The notes under the pieces are model-generated. The model did not search any database and was not told the origin of the DNA. It worked only from the letters and a program-made list of their open reading frames with translations. A stretch of DNA of 64,000 bases from Vibrio azureus (GTDB taxonomy: Bacteria > Pseudomonadota > Gammaproteobacteria > Enterobacterales > Vibrionaceae): the NCBI RefSeq assembly GCF_002849855.1, contig NZ_CP018617.1:496001-560000 (forward strand). Direction: 5' to 3'. Position numbers and translations under genes: made by a program. How positions within the stretch are numbered: the stretch's first letter is position 1; each line of letters starts with the position of its first letter. Shown here piece by piece: positions 28,373 to 37,781 of the stretch.

Positions 28373-30184
28373 ATGCGCTTACATCAGTTAGTTCTATATA
28401 TTGCTAAATGCCCAGAAGAGTATACTGGCTCGAAGCATATTGAAATGCCAGAAAATGGAGGCTCAATTGGCCGAGCTCCAGGCAGTACGCTCCACTTGAT
28501 TGACCATAACCGTTTTATTTCAGGAACACACTGTTTGTTAAGTGTTTATGGGGATACATATTATATTAGCGATGTATCGACCAATGGAACCTTGGTTAAC
28601 GGTACGAAAATCCTTAAAAATCAGCCTATTTCAATTGTCGATGGCGACACGATCTCCCTAGGGCAGTATGAAATTGGAGTCGGCCTAGAAAAGATTGTCG
28701 AAACGCAAGATATTGCTGTCGATATTGCGCCTGATCGTGTTTCTACCGATCCGTTAGTGAATCTTGGTGAAGCGGTTGTCGAGGAAGAAGAAAAAATCGG
28801 TGCGCTTGAAGAGCTCTTCATGGAAACCAAGCAAGATGATGTGGATTTAAATGATCCCGTTGCTCATCTTAAGTTTTCAATGCAACGTGAAGACGATCAC
28901 CTCATTCGTGATGAAGAGAAGCCGCAAGCGAAGTCAACACAATCGGTTGAAAATAATCGCCAAGTTGTCGATGACAGTTTCAGCATTCACTCCGAATTTG
29001 ATATCCCTAGCATGATTCCTGAGGACTGGATGGGCGGAGAAGGTGAGGGCCAGGGTGGTTTTGTTCCAAGACAAGAAGCAGCTCATGTCTCCAAATCTCC
29101 TAGTGAAAATATCGTGCCAGATAGCTTCTCATCTCAGCCACAACCCGCGGCTATGGCGGGATTTGCTTCACGCCAGTCACGTAATGAACATCAGTCGCTC
29201 AATCAAAATAGGTCTCATACTAAGGATAAATTCGTTAAGCCAGATGATAGTCACCTGCAAGCGGGGTTGAACAATGAATTACACACTAAATCCGCGCCTG
29301 TATTCGAGAAGCCACCTTTTCAGCAAGCTGAAGCGCAATTCCAAACTCAACCTCACTCACAGAGTCAGCCAGAGCCGGTAAGTTCTGCACAAGAGGAATC
29401 TGCTCAGTTTATCCCTGAGTTTGAGATTCCAGAATTCGATATTCCAGAGTTTAGCTCCTCACAAGCTCAAACTAATGAAACGGCTCAAAAATGGGAGGAG
29501 GTAACACAAGCCTTCACGCCATCTGCTCAGTCATCGACTACTATCGATTCTGTTGCCAATATCGATTCCGTTGCCAATATCGACTCAGCGGCAAGTATCA
29601 ACCTAACGGAAAAAGAAACCAAAGTCGGTTTTTTAAGTTCTGAGCAAGTTGCAGAGCCAGAAAACTACGAGGTGACCGACATTAGCCAAGCGTTTTATGA
29701 AGGTTTGGGGGTGAGTAAACCGGAACTACTCAGTTCTGAGGCGTTGCTGTTTAAGCAAATGGGCACTTGTTTGCGTTTGTGTATCGAGAAACTGCAAAGA
29801 GAGCTTCATGAGGTCGAGCAATTAAAAGATGAGTCTGGACTTGGTGATATGGATGCCAATATTACCGAGCTGATGCTGACGTTAAATAGCCAGCAGTTGC
29901 TTTCTCCCAATGAACTTGTTGAACAGATGCTGGATGAACTCAATGAGCATCAAACGACGTTTAACAAAGCATTAAATGAGTTGCTATTAGAACAATCAGA
30001 AAGTAATGATCCGGTTATCTTTGCAAAAGAGGTGGCGACAAAATCGTTGTTTAACAAGAAGTCTAAATTATGGAGTGAATACCTCGAATTTTATTCCAGT
30101 AACCGTCGTCAGCTTAACGAAAGCTCATTGAAAGGGCTCATTAAAAAGAGCTACACCAAAGCGTTGAGAGGCAGTCATGCGTAA
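28373..30184 (+). CDS. tagH: TagH/Fha, FHA-domain T6SS regulator
   Basis: 603 residues. An N-terminal FHA domain (about 25-100) has the phosphothreonine-binding residues in GSIGRAPGS, ISGTHC and STNGT. A long acidic, Gln/Ser/Pro-rich linker (about 130-410) includes the repeated FEIPEFDIPEF and three IDSVAN-like units, followed by a C-terminal TagH domain (about 440-600). In phosphorylation-controlled T6SSs the kinase's product binds the FHA domain and promotes assembly; the kinase here is at 12773. It overlaps tssJ by 8 bases. Confidence 0.92.
   Translation: MRLHQLVLYIAKCPEEYTGSKHIEMPENGGSIGRAPGSTLHLIDHNRFISGTHCLLSVYGDTYYISDVSTNGTLVNGTKILKNQPISIVDGDTISLGQYEIGVGLEKIVETQDIAVDIAPDRVSTDPLVNLGEAVVEEEEKIGALEELFMETKQDDVDLNDPVAHLKFSMQREDDHLIRDEEKPQAKSTQSVENNRQVVDDSFSIHSEFDIPSMIPEDWMGGEGEGQGGFVPRQEAAHVSKSPSENIVPDSFSSQPQPAAMAGFASRQSRNEHQSLNQNRSHTKDKFVKPDDSHLQAGLNNELHTKSAPVFEKPPFQQAEAQFQTQPHSQSQPEPVSSAQEESAQFIPEFEIPEFDIPEFSSSQAQTNETAQKWEEVTQAFTPSAQSSTTIDSVANIDSVANIDSAASINLTEKETKVGFLSSEQVAEPENYEVTDISQAFYEGLGVSKPELLSSEALLFKQMGTCLRLCIEKLQRELHEVEQLKDESGLGDMDANITELMLTLNSQQLLSPNELVEQMLDELNEHQTTFNKALNELLLEQSESNDPVIFAKEVATKSLFNKKSKLWSEYLEFYSSNRRQLNESSLKGLIKKSYTKALRGSHA
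29543..29596 (+). repeat. Three 18-bp tandem units inside tagH
   Basis: Units at 29543-29560, 29561-29578 and a diverged third at 29579-29596 encode IDSVAN, IDSVAN and IDSAAS in the disordered linker of TagH. The frame is kept, so copy number could vary freely. Confidence 0.9.
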
Positions 30185-30677
30185 GCTTATTGTGTTAGTG
30201 GGTTTGGTTTTACTTTCAGGTTGTTCAATGTGGGAGCAATTGAAAGAGTCGACCGGAATCACCCCAGAAACTTCATCAGTCGAGTTAATCATTGAATCTT
30301 CCTCGATCCTCAACTTGCGCGAAGGAGGGCAATCCTCGCCGGTAATCTTAAGGATTCATGAGCTCAGTTCACCAGTATTATTTCGCAGTTTAGATTTCTT
30401 TGCGCTATTCGAAGATGACAAAGCATCATTAGGTGACGAGTACATCAAACGTTATGAATTTGAAATGCAGCCGGGTGATAACATTCATCAAATGCTGACT
30501 TTGGATCCTGAAACACGAGCGTTAGGCTTTTCCGTTGCCTTTAGGAATATCGATGGTTCTTCATGGCGGATTGTGGAAATGATCGAACCTCAGAGTGAAT
30601 ACTACATCAAACTCAAATTAGAAGGCAGTGAGCTAATCTCTGATTACACTCGCGGCGTTGAACAAGTCTATTTTTAA
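30177..30677 (+). CDS. tssJ: TssJ, outer-membrane lipoprotein
   Basis: 166 residues with a lipoprotein signal: MRKLIVLVGLVLLSGCSMW, lipobox LSGC with Cys16 as the lipidated residue. The mature part has the TssJ transthyretin-like fold, with ILNLREGGQSSPVILRIHEL near the start. TssJ anchors the TssL-TssM complex to the outer membrane. It overlaps tagH by 8 bases and is followed after 11 bases by tssK. Confidence 0.95.
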   Translation: MRKLIVLVGLVLLSGCSMWEQLKESTGITPETSSVELIIESSSILNLREGGQSSPVILRIHELSSPVLFRSLDFFALFEDDKASLGDEYIKRYEFEMQPGDNIHQMLTLDPETRALGFSVAFRNIDGSSWRIVEMIEPQSEYYIKLKLEGSELISDYTRGVEQVYF

Positions 30678-30688
30678 GGAATAAAAAC

Positions 30689-32014
30689 ATGTCTTTATAC
30701 AATCCAGTTGTTTGGCAAGATGGAATGTTCATGAAGCCGCAGCATTTTCAGCAACTTGACCGCTCACAGACCAAGTTAGCAAGTATGCTAAACGCAAATG
30801 CTTCGCCATTACATTGGGGAATCAAGCTGCTTGAGATCAATACCCAGTTATTGGCATTAGGAAAAATCGGTATTACTCGCGCAGAAGGCATATTGCAAGA
30901 TAGAACGCCATTTGAATTGCCTTTACTGGCAGAGCTTCCAGAAGTGAAAGATGTTGATCCCTCGATGTCGGATAAGGTTATTTATCTTTGTTGTCCGCTA
31001 CCTTCTGAGCGTGCCGAAGCATTTGGTAGCCTAAAAGAAGGGGCTCGCTACAATATTGAGTCTCAAGAGACCGTTGATGCTTGCTATGAATCAGAAGACG
31101 TGGCCAATATCATGGTGGGTAAGTTGCACTTTCGTTTGATGTTCGATCATGAAGATAAAAGCGCCTATACATCGATTCCGATCCTTAAGATCTCTGAAGT
31201 AAGACCGGATGGTAGTGTCATTTTGGATGAAAGCTTTATTCCAACTTGTATTGATATTCATGCTTCAAGTGTATTGAATAAATTTGTGACTGAATTTGCT
31301 TCAATGTTAAAACACCGAGCAGAATCCATTGTTCAGCGTCTAGGTGTTGTTGATCAGCAAGGGGTTTCTTCAGTGTCTGATTTCATGCTTTTACAAGCGT
31401 TAAATCGTTATGAACCGTTGTTTTGGCATTTTGCTAGTGCAGAGGGAGTACACCCTGAGTCTCTTTATCGTATTTTGTTGCAAGCAGAAGGGGAATTAGC
31501 AACATTATGCTCGGCGTCTCGTCGTCCGATCGAATTTATCAAATATAACCACGGGGATTTAACCAGTTGCTTGTCTCGTGGTCTGGATAGTGCCAAACGA
31601 ACCTTAAGTGTGATGTCTGAGCAACGTGCGATGCCATTAACACTGAAAGAGCAGAGTTACGGTATTCGTACCGCGGCAATCCCAGATCGTAAGATCATCG
31701 AAAACACGACCATGATCTTGGCAGTGAAAGCCGATGTGACCTTGGACATCCTACATACGCAATTTATTAGCCAGATCAAGATCGGTTCGATTGATAACAT
31801 TCGCGATCTGATCAACTTGCAATTACCAGGCATTGAGATCAAGCCGATGCCAGTGGTGCCTCGTGCTTTGCCATACCATGCAGGATACACTTACTTCGAA
31901 TTGGATAAGACGGGTGAAGAGTGGGCGGCATTGAAACACACCGCAGCGATTGCACTACATGTAGCGGGTGACTTCGCCAACTTGTCATTGCAACTATGGG
32001 CTGTTCGTCTATGA
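30689..32014 (+). CDS. tssK: TssK, baseplate-to-membrane connector
   Basis: 441 residues starting MSLYNPVVWQDGMFMKPQHF, a hallmark of TssK. The trimer resembles phage receptor-binding proteins and connects the TssF/TssG/TssE baseplate to TssL/TssM. Conserved segments LPLLAELPEV and GIEIKPMPVVPRALPYHAGY are present. The ribosome site aaggaata precedes the ATG. It overlaps tssL through ATGA at 32011-32014. Confidence 0.96.
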   Translation: MSLYNPVVWQDGMFMKPQHFQQLDRSQTKLASMLNANASPLHWGIKLLEINTQLLALGKIGITRAEGILQDRTPFELPLLAELPEVKDVDPSMSDKVIYLCCPLPSERAEAFGSLKEGARYNIESQETVDACYESEDVANIMVGKLHFRLMFDHEDKSAYTSIPILKISEVRPDGSVILDESFIPTCIDIHASSVLNKFVTEFASMLKHRAESIVQRLGVVDQQGVSSVSDFMLLQALNRYEPLFWHFASAEGVHPESLYRILLQAEGELATLCSASRRPIEFIKYNHGDLTSCLSRGLDSAKRTLSVMSEQRAMPLTLKEQSYGIRTAAIPDRKIIENTTMILAVKADVTLDILHTQFISQIKIGSIDNIRDLINLQLPGIEIKPMPVVPRALPYHAGYTYFELDKTGEEWAALKHTAAIALHVAGDFANLSLQLWAVRL

Positions 32015-32802
32015 GTTATGCCGAAACAGATGTAACCGTTGTTTTATTCCAGCCAGAGCCCGGCAAACCGATGGAGGTCATGCCGGCCCCTGACCTGTCA
32101 CGTAATATTGCGGTACAAGATCTGAACATCGACATGATGGGGATCAACCCTTTAGTCGATCAATTCTCTTGGCTTATTGCAAGCCTATCTTGTATTTCTT
32201 CTATTCCTTGGTTGGATGATCCGATGCCATTTCGTGAGCAAGTCGCTCGAGAAATTCGCAAAGGAGAACGAAAACTGAACGAGATGGAGCTGGATCGAGC
32301 ATCGGTTTTGGTGATCCGCTACTGTTTATGTGCGGCGATTGATGAAGCGGTGTGTCGTGAAGAGTGGGGAACCAACAGCCATTGGAGCCAAAACAGTTTG
32401 CTTTCAGAGTTTCATAATGAAACCTCGGGCGGTGATAAATTCTTCGTGATTTTAGAGCGATTGAAAAGTGATCCAAGAAAATATCGTCATGTTATTGAGT
32501 TCCTCTATCTATTATTGCAACTAGGCTTCCAAGGCAAATATGGCCGTGAAGAGCGTGGTAATGAAAAGCTTGCTGAGATCGGCAATGTCATTTATCGACT
32601 CATTCGAGATGATAGGCTAGCGGATCAAGAAAAAGTCTCGTTGGTTAACCTCAAAGCAAAATATCTTAAGAAACCACTGAAGCGAGTGATATCGCCAAAA
32701 TGGATTCTTGGAATTAGCGCTGGAGTATTTACCGCAATGTATATCGCGACCTACATCATTATCAAACTCAGGTTCGACCAATTAGCGAATATGTATAATT
32801 AA
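32011..32802 (+). CDS. tssL: TssL (DotU), inner-membrane protein
   Basis: About 263 residues from the ATG at 32011, which overlaps the tssK stop; an earlier in-frame ATG at 31996 lies in tssK and lacks a ribosome site. The cytoplasmic DotU domain (YCLCAAIDEAVCREEWG, LLSEFHNETSGGDKFF, LQLGFQGKYG) is classic, and one C-terminal membrane helix lies near the end (ISAGVFTAMYIATYIIIKL). There is no peptidoglycan-binding extension. It is the last T6SS gene, followed by a terminator-like palindrome. Confidence 0.96.
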   Translation: MSYAETDVTVVLFQPEPGKPMEVMPAPDLSRNIAVQDLNIDMMGINPLVDQFSWLIASLSCISSIPWLDDPMPFREQVAREIRKGERKLNEMELDRASVLVIRYCLCAAIDEAVCREEWGTNSHWSQNSLLSEFHNETSGGDKFFVILERLKSDPRKYRHVIEFLYLLLQLGFQGKYGREERGNEKLAEIGNVIYRLIRDDRLADQEKVSLVNLKAKYLKKPLKRVISPKWILGISAGVFTAMYIATYIIIKLRFDQLANMYN

Positions 32803-32846
32803 TAACAACGGTGTGAAGCTATAAACAAGTAGAGTAATTAAGGTTA

Positions 32847-32880
32847 TGCCCAAGCATCTTGAAGATACTTGGGTATTTTT
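32847..32880 (+). terminator. Terminator built from a TATACCCAAG-family palindrome, after tssL
   Basis: cccaagcatctt (32849-32860) pairs with aagatacttggg (32862-32873) almost fully and is followed by tattttta. The flanking bases atgcccaag and cttgggtat make it a member of the palindrome family seen elsewhere in the window. It ends the tagH-tssL transcript. Confidence 0.8.
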
Positions 32881-33027
32881 ATATTTGAAACTTCCCTTTA
32901 TTTTTCACTTAACTTTTATTTCACAGGCCGGAAGGTGAAATCCATAAATTAATTTACTCAAGTTAATTTGGTATATTAGGTATTATGTAATGCGAACCAC
33001 TTTTTGAATCTAATTAGAATATATACT

Positions 33028-33514
33028 ATGATAATAAAACGTTTTTTGATTTCTTTTTTGTTTTTATTCTTCGACTTCCTCTGCGATAGTCAGTGTGATA
33101 AATTTAGATAATAATACATATTTAAGTATTGATAAACAGAATGTAGAGGGATACCCTTACGCCTTAAAGATCAAAACTGGTGATAAGACGATTAAAATTG
33201 ATCAATATGCTGTGGAGGGGGGAAAGCCAATATGTAACGGGATGAGTATTACCAAAGCTGGCAATGAAAGTATAATTTTAGTTCAGTTTTATTGGAGAAT
33301 GAGGAATGCAGATTATTATGGCTCATTTTATGAAACATATTATTACAGGCATAATGGGAGCAGTGTACTTGAGAATACTGTGTTAAATAAAGATCAGAAT
33401 TTCTCTGGATTTCATGGTTATTACTATAATACAGATGGTCTGTGTGAACAAAATATTTATAGTTATGATACTATCGATAAGATAACGAAATATTTTAAAG
33501 AGACATATCCATAA
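33028..33514 (+). pseudogene. Small exported protein gene with an apparent frameshift in its signal peptide
   Basis: An open frame at 33095-33514 gives 139 residues (MINLDNNTYLSIDKQ...), rich in Tyr and Asn, unidentified. Upstream, an ATG at 33028 in a different frame begins MIIKRFLISFLFLF, a good signal-peptide core. Removing one base in the T-rich tract (about 33041-33075) would fuse it to SSTSSAIVSVINLDNN, giving a complete signal peptide with an Ala cleavage site joined to the ORF. So the gene is either inactivated, phase-variable, or affected by a sequencing error. It lies directly after tssL; a periplasmic T6SS immunity protein is conceivable but nothing shows it. Confidence 0.55.
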
Positions 33515-34064
33515 TTTTTATTCAAACGAATTAAGCAGGTTGTCTATAACCGTAACGACAATTTAGCCACTTGTTAAAATTGGATAAGATGCAACCTATA
33601 AGAAATAGGAGTTTTTGCATCCAAAAGTGCATTCGTAGTCTTGCCATAAGTGTTACCTAAGCATGATGCTGAATGCTTGCTTTCTTAGTAAATATGCAGG
33701 CTTATAAAATCAATATGGAAACGAATTGACTTTTCTATTGGTCTATATGATTCATTTATCGTTTAATCAGTTAATCACCGGGTTACTTAGGATATAATAG
33801 GTGTTCTATTTAATTGATTGAAATTTATACAGTATGAAGACCCTGTCTAAACAATCGATATATACGATAGTGCAATAAATTCTAGAAGAGGAGACCATGT
33901 AAAAATACTCCTCATATAGTAAGATTTTCATTAGCAAGCTTTTGACGTTTTGAGTCATCATCAACTGCATTTTCTATCATTTTGGTCTTTGTTAGATGAA
34001 GTTAGTCTTGATGAATTGATCTTTTATCGAGACGTTAATTCTGCATTTAATTTAGGTATCAGAA
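33515..34064. other. 550-bp intergenic region, no gene seen
   Basis: AT-rich, without a frame of coding quality on either strand and without a clear hairpin terminator. It probably contains the promoter for the exchanger gene at 34065. Confidence 0.6.
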
Positions 34065-35144
34065 GTGTTTGAAACAATTTTCCCATTTTTATTGATTATT
34101 TTTGCTTGTTATTTGCTCAAGTATTCGTGTGATACATTTGAGCAAGCAGCTGCATATTTAGGGCGCAATCTACCTGCCGGTGTAAAAGGCGCTACGGTAA
34201 ATGCTATGGGATCAAGCATGCCAGAGATGTGTGTCGTGATAGCGTGTTTATTTTGGTTTAATGACCCTCAATTAGTGATCGTAGCTTTAGGTGTTACAGC
34301 AGGCTCTGCTATTTTCAATGGCTGTGTGATCCCTGCATTCTCTATCATTTCTGCTAAAGATGAAAATGGCAAACCTGTTGATCAGATCGCCCTAAATAAG
34401 AGTGCGCTGTTACGTGACGTATTTTGGGTATTAGTCGCTGAAATTGCACTTATTGTTTGTCTTGGCTTCTCTGAGTTTTCCATTTGGATGGCTTTAGTGC
34501 TTAATTTAATCTACTTGGGTTATGCCATTCATCTTTATGTTGATTCAAAAAAGTATGGTTCAAGTGAAGAAGGTTATGAATATGAAGAAATCAATGATAG
34601 AGGCATCATTGGTAACCTTGTGACGTTTAACTTCAACGCACTTTTATTCTCAAATAAGACCTTCACAATGACTAGAGCACTGGTTGTTTTAGCACTAGCG
34701 ATCGCGGTTATCTCAGGTTCATCTCATATTTTGGTGGAAGGTGTTCTAGGGAGTGCAGATGTACTTGGGGTTCCTCAATTCTTTTCTGGCTTAGTATTTG
34801 GTGCGGCAGCTTCTTCAGTTCCTGACCTCATCTTATCAGTTAAAGACTCACAAAAAGGGGAATATGAAGATGCGGTTGCAAACCCCCTAGCATCCAATAC
34901 TTTTGATACAACCGTGGCTTTTGCTCTGCCATTATTTGCCTGGTTCTTGATCAATGGTGTTGATGCCTTGCCTATGCAACAAGATGATAATTTGACTATT
35001 TTGCGTTGGTCTATTGTTGGAATCACTGCGGCTGTAGGCTGTTCATTGTTGTTCAATTACAAAAAAATTACTAAGTCTATTGCCTATGTTTTGTTAGCGA
35101 TGTTCGCTGCATGGGCAGTAAGTATGTATTTCGTGATTCAGTAA
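34065..35144 (+). CDS. CaCA-family sodium/calcium exchanger-like membrane protein
   Basis: 359 residues, almost entirely hydrophobic, about ten helices. Two alpha-repeat signatures are seen: GATVNAMGSSMPEM (about 43-56), like the GTSxPE motif, and GLVFGAAASSVPDLILSV (about 242-259) in the second half, as expected for the inverted duplication of CaCA exchangers. The Glu in the first motif is kept while the second has Asp, so ion selectivity may differ from typical Na+/Ca2+ exchangers. The start is GTG at 34065, with taggtatcaga ahead. A symmetric terminator follows. Confidence 0.82.
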   Translation: MFETIFPFLLIIFACYLLKYSCDTFEQAAAYLGRNLPAGVKGATVNAMGSSMPEMCVVIACLFWFNDPQLVIVALGVTAGSAIFNGCVIPAFSIISAKDENGKPVDQIALNKSALLRDVFWVLVAEIALIVCLGFSEFSIWMALVLNLIYLGYAIHLYVDSKKYGSSEEGYEYEEINDRGIIGNLVTFNFNALLFSNKTFTMTRALVVLALAIAVISGSSHILVEGVLGSADVLGVPQFFSGLVFGAAASSVPDLILSVKDSQKGEYEDAVANPLASNTFDTTVAFALPLFAWFLINGVDALPMQQDDNLTILRWSIVGITAAVGCSLLFNYKKITKSIAYVLLAMFAAWAVSMYFVIQ

Positions 35145-35185
35145 CAGAGACTCAAGCCTTTACAGTAAGTCTTGATAGAGCTGAG

Positions 35186-35222
35186 TATACCCAAGTGTAT
35201 AGTACCACTTGGGTATAATAGC
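35186..35222. terminator. Bidirectional terminator, TATACCCAAG-family palindrome
   Basis: tatacccaagtg (35186-35197) and cacttgggtata (35206-35217) form a perfect 12-bp stem around an eight-base loop. It lies between the converging exchanger (ends 35144) and CARF-nuclease (ends 35246) genes. Confidence 0.75.
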
Positions 35223-35245
35223 TTTTATCTAAGCAAAAGTGGCAA

Positions 35246-36406
35246 CTAACTGCGCTCATAACCGCCAGCATCGTTGAGCCAGTTTTTAAGATGATGAGAG
35301 AGATGTGGTAATTCTTCTGGGCCAATAAGAGCAAGGCCTAAATCTTTGGCTCTAGAAATGTCGACATACTTTAACGGTCTAAAACTAATCAGCATTGCTC
35401 TGGCTTGAAACCCACCAAGAAGATCTTTAAGTGATTCGAGTTTATACAGCGTATCATCACCGTCGATCTTCATACTTTTAGTTTTACATTCGATGAGGTG
35501 AAGCTTGTTATTAACTATCGTCGCGATGTCAATTTCGTTTTTAATTTCTTCGCCCTTAACTTGTCGACGAACTTGCAGGTTTAGCGCTTTATCTTGAATC
35601 GTGGGTATCTCATCAACCAGCTCCTGAATCTTATGATCGACAAGTAGTTCAAGCCATTCACCATTGGCAAATCTTCGGGCATCCTCTGTCTTAAAAGATA
35701 GGGTACCATTCTGATAATTGGCCAAACCTGCTTGGCAAAGATCATCAATAAGACTTCTGAGTTCAACGTATGTTTGTTGCACATCAGAGAGCTCAACCGA
35801 TAAAACTTGTTCTTTTCTGCATTTAGTCGCTAAATAATTGAGTACAGACAAGCCTGCGCCTAACTCAAGGGCCGATTTTGCCCAGCGATTGCCAATATTA
35901 ATCAGTTTATCCAACGTGACGTTTTCGTTAATCTGATCGTGTCTCTCACATTGTGCTCCGAATATGCTTAGGTAATCTTCCAGTTTGATATGATCTTGAA
36001 TAAAAGTCGTCGATCGACCTTCAGGAAGTAACCAACAAAGTTTATCTGAGAAAGGTTCAACAACAAAAATGGGCCAATGATATTGGTGAAAAATTTCATA
36101 AATTGACAGTAGTCTATGGCGTAATCCACAACTGGCATTTAAAAAAACAGGTGTGTCTTGGTTCGCTATTTTTTCTGCTAGGATGGATGCTGACTTCTTT
36201 ATTGCTTTTACTGACGGTTCTTGCGTAATTTCAAAAAACTCTGATGTAACCGAATGCTTTGCTAATACTTTTTCTACACGTGAAAACATAGCAAATTCAC
36301 TGCTATCACCAATGAATATAGCGTGGCTACAAGGGGAACGTTGATCAAGTATAGGGGTTAACAGTCTTATTGGATCTTTATCAATCACACCAACGAAGAT
36401 AGACAT
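35246..36406 (-). CDS. Stand-alone CARF-domain nuclease, DUF1887 (Card1/Can2-like)
   Basis: 386 residues. The N-terminal part (about 1-150) is a CARF-type sensor (MSIFVGVIDKDPIRLLTPIL; IFIGDSS; PVFLNASCGLRHRL), a winged-helix-like middle follows, and the C-terminal part is a PD-(D/E)xK nuclease: E250/E253 region, D293 in NEIDIATIV and E306-C-K308 in LIECKTK. The family includes V. cholerae VC1899 and the cyclic-tetra-adenylate-activated nucleases Card1/Can2. Those usually accompany type III CRISPR; no repeats or cas genes occur here. It is monocistronic, with a DUF898 gene diverging from it. Confidence 0.87.
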   Translation of the reverse strand: MSIFVGVIDKDPIRLLTPILDQRSPCSHAIFIGDSSEFAMFSRVEKVLAKHSVTSEFFEITQEPSVKAIKKSASILAEKIANQDTPVFLNASCGLRHRLLSIYEIFHQYHWPIFVVEPFSDKLCWLLPEGRSTTFIQDHIKLEDYLSIFGAQCERHDQINENVTLDKLINIGNRWAKSALELGAGLSVLNYLATKCRKEQVLSVELSDVQQTYVELRSLIDDLCQAGLANYQNGTLSFKTEDARRFANGEWLELLVDHKIQELVDEIPTIQDKALNLQVRRQVKGEEIKNEIDIATIVNNKLHLIECKTKSMKIDGDDTLYKLESLKDLLGGFQARAMLISFRPLKYVDISRAKDLGLALIGPEELPHLSHHLKNWLNDAGGYERS

Positions 36407-36569
36407 GAATTTTCCTATTAATTATATTTAGTTATGATTTTAATATTGGGGGGTATATTGGTTTTTCAAGAGCTTTAAACGAATTTTTATTCAAAGAAGA
36501 CAATGCGGATTTATTTAATTTAACTTATTGATATGTTACTATGTTTTATTTATATCGTCAGGAATAGAA

Positions 36570-37712
36570 ATGAATCAGCAACCTAACTCTAATGTGATGC
36601 ATTTCATTGGTCAAGGAAGAGAGTTCTTTGATATTTGGATTGTAAATGTTCTGCTGTCAGTTATTACCCTAGGAATTTTTACTCCTTGGGCTAAAGTAAG
36701 GCAGAAACGGTATTTTTATAACAACACTTTTCTGTATAGCGATAACTTTGAATATCATGCCAATCCTAAGAAAATGTTAGTAGTTAGACTCAGTGTTGTC
36801 GTATTCATGGTTATGGCAACATATATTGCGTCAATTTATATCCGAAATTACTTAGTTGGACCGCTGATCTTTATTGCTATCTTGCCAAGCTTGATACTAT
36901 ATAAAACCAAATCTGATGCAGAGATGACGAGTTACAGAGATATTCGATTTTCATTTACTGGCACGTTGGAAGGCTTATTTAAAGTATTAATTGGTCGAGC
37001 CCTTGTCATGTTTTCTTCAATCGTGGGTTTTGTCATTGTTTTTACTTGGGTTAGATATGATCAAAGCTTTGATGCCTTTGGTATCAATTTACTGGCTTTT
37101 AGTATTATGTTTTCTTCATATAGCTGGTTTATAAGTGGTCTGTATAAATACTTTGCGAATGGTTATCAGTACGGTAACAAAAAGTTCACGGCTGACATTA
37201 AAGAACGATATTTCAATGAGCTATATTTCAAAGTATGTCTTGTCACTGCACCGGTGTTTTTCGCTTTGCTCTTTTTTGGCTTAATCCCTCTAGGTTTATT
37301 CTTTTTTGGTTTAAACGCTTTCTTACCTCAACTTATGTGGGATTATTACCCTTATGAATTACTGATGAGTTATTATTATGACGGCTTTATGCCTAACTTT
37401 GTTGAAATCATAACTTTTCCAATAGTCTTTCTGATTATGTTCATTGGTATCACCAGCTATACAACGGTTGTTATCCGTAATTATGTTTTTTCTCAACTTC
37501 AGTTAGAAGTATCAGAACAAGATGGCCCATCGTTTGAGTTTACGTCCACACTGACGTTTAAAGAGCTGCTTAGTTTGACTATTTATAATTTTGCACTTCA
37601 AGTTTTCACGCTTGGTCTGGGCAGGCCTTGGGCAATGATAAACACTGTTCGTTATATGACAAAAAATACAGCAGTGATAGGGGACATCAGCAAGATCGAC
37701 AAATTGGATTAG
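36570..37712 (+). CDS. DUF898 (YjgN-like) inner-membrane protein
   Basis: About 380 residues from the ATG at 36570 (cag-gaata ahead); an in-frame ATG at 36528 lacks a ribosome site. The signature ITLGIFTPWAKVRQKRYFYNNT is repeated near the end as FTLGLGRPWAMINTVRYM, as in DUF898/YjgN proteins, which contain duplicated membrane modules. Several transmembrane helices fill the middle. Function unknown in the family. It is divergent from the CARF nuclease, 163 bp apart, and ends at a terminator shared with the Ter operon. Confidence 0.8.
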   Translation: MNQQPNSNVMHFIGQGREFFDIWIVNVLLSVITLGIFTPWAKVRQKRYFYNNTFLYSDNFEYHANPKKMLVVRLSVVVFMVMATYIASIYIRNYLVGPLIFIAILPSLILYKTKSDAEMTSYRDIRFSFTGTLEGLFKVLIGRALVMFSSIVGFVIVFTWVRYDQSFDAFGINLLAFSIMFSSYSWFISGLYKYFANGYQYGNKKFTADIKERYFNELYFKVCLVTAPVFFALLFFGLIPLGLFFFGLNAFLPQLMWDYYPYELLMSYYYDGFMPNFVEIITFPIVFLIMFIGITSYTTVVIRNYVFSQLQLEVSEQDGPSFEFTSTLTFKELLSLTIYNFALQVFTLGLGRPWAMINTVRYMTKNTAVIGDISKIDKLD

Positions 37713-37731
37713 AATTGCGTGTTATCCAAAA

Positions 37732-37763
37732 AAATAGCCTCACTGAGCAGAGTGAGGCTATTT
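37732..37763. terminator. Bidirectional rho-independent terminator
   Basis: aaatagcctcact (37732-37744) and agtgaggctattt (37751-37763) form a perfect 13-bp stem around a six-base loop, with A- and T-tracts on both sides. It separates the converging DUF898 gene and Ter operon. Confidence 0.9.
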
Positions 37764-37781
37764 AATCATAAACAAAGTTGT

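Noticed and set aside
34065..35144. TerC-like membrane protein belonging to the Ter operon
   Set aside because: Its repeats match CaCA exchangers, it lies 2.6 kb from the operon on the other strand, and terminators separate them.
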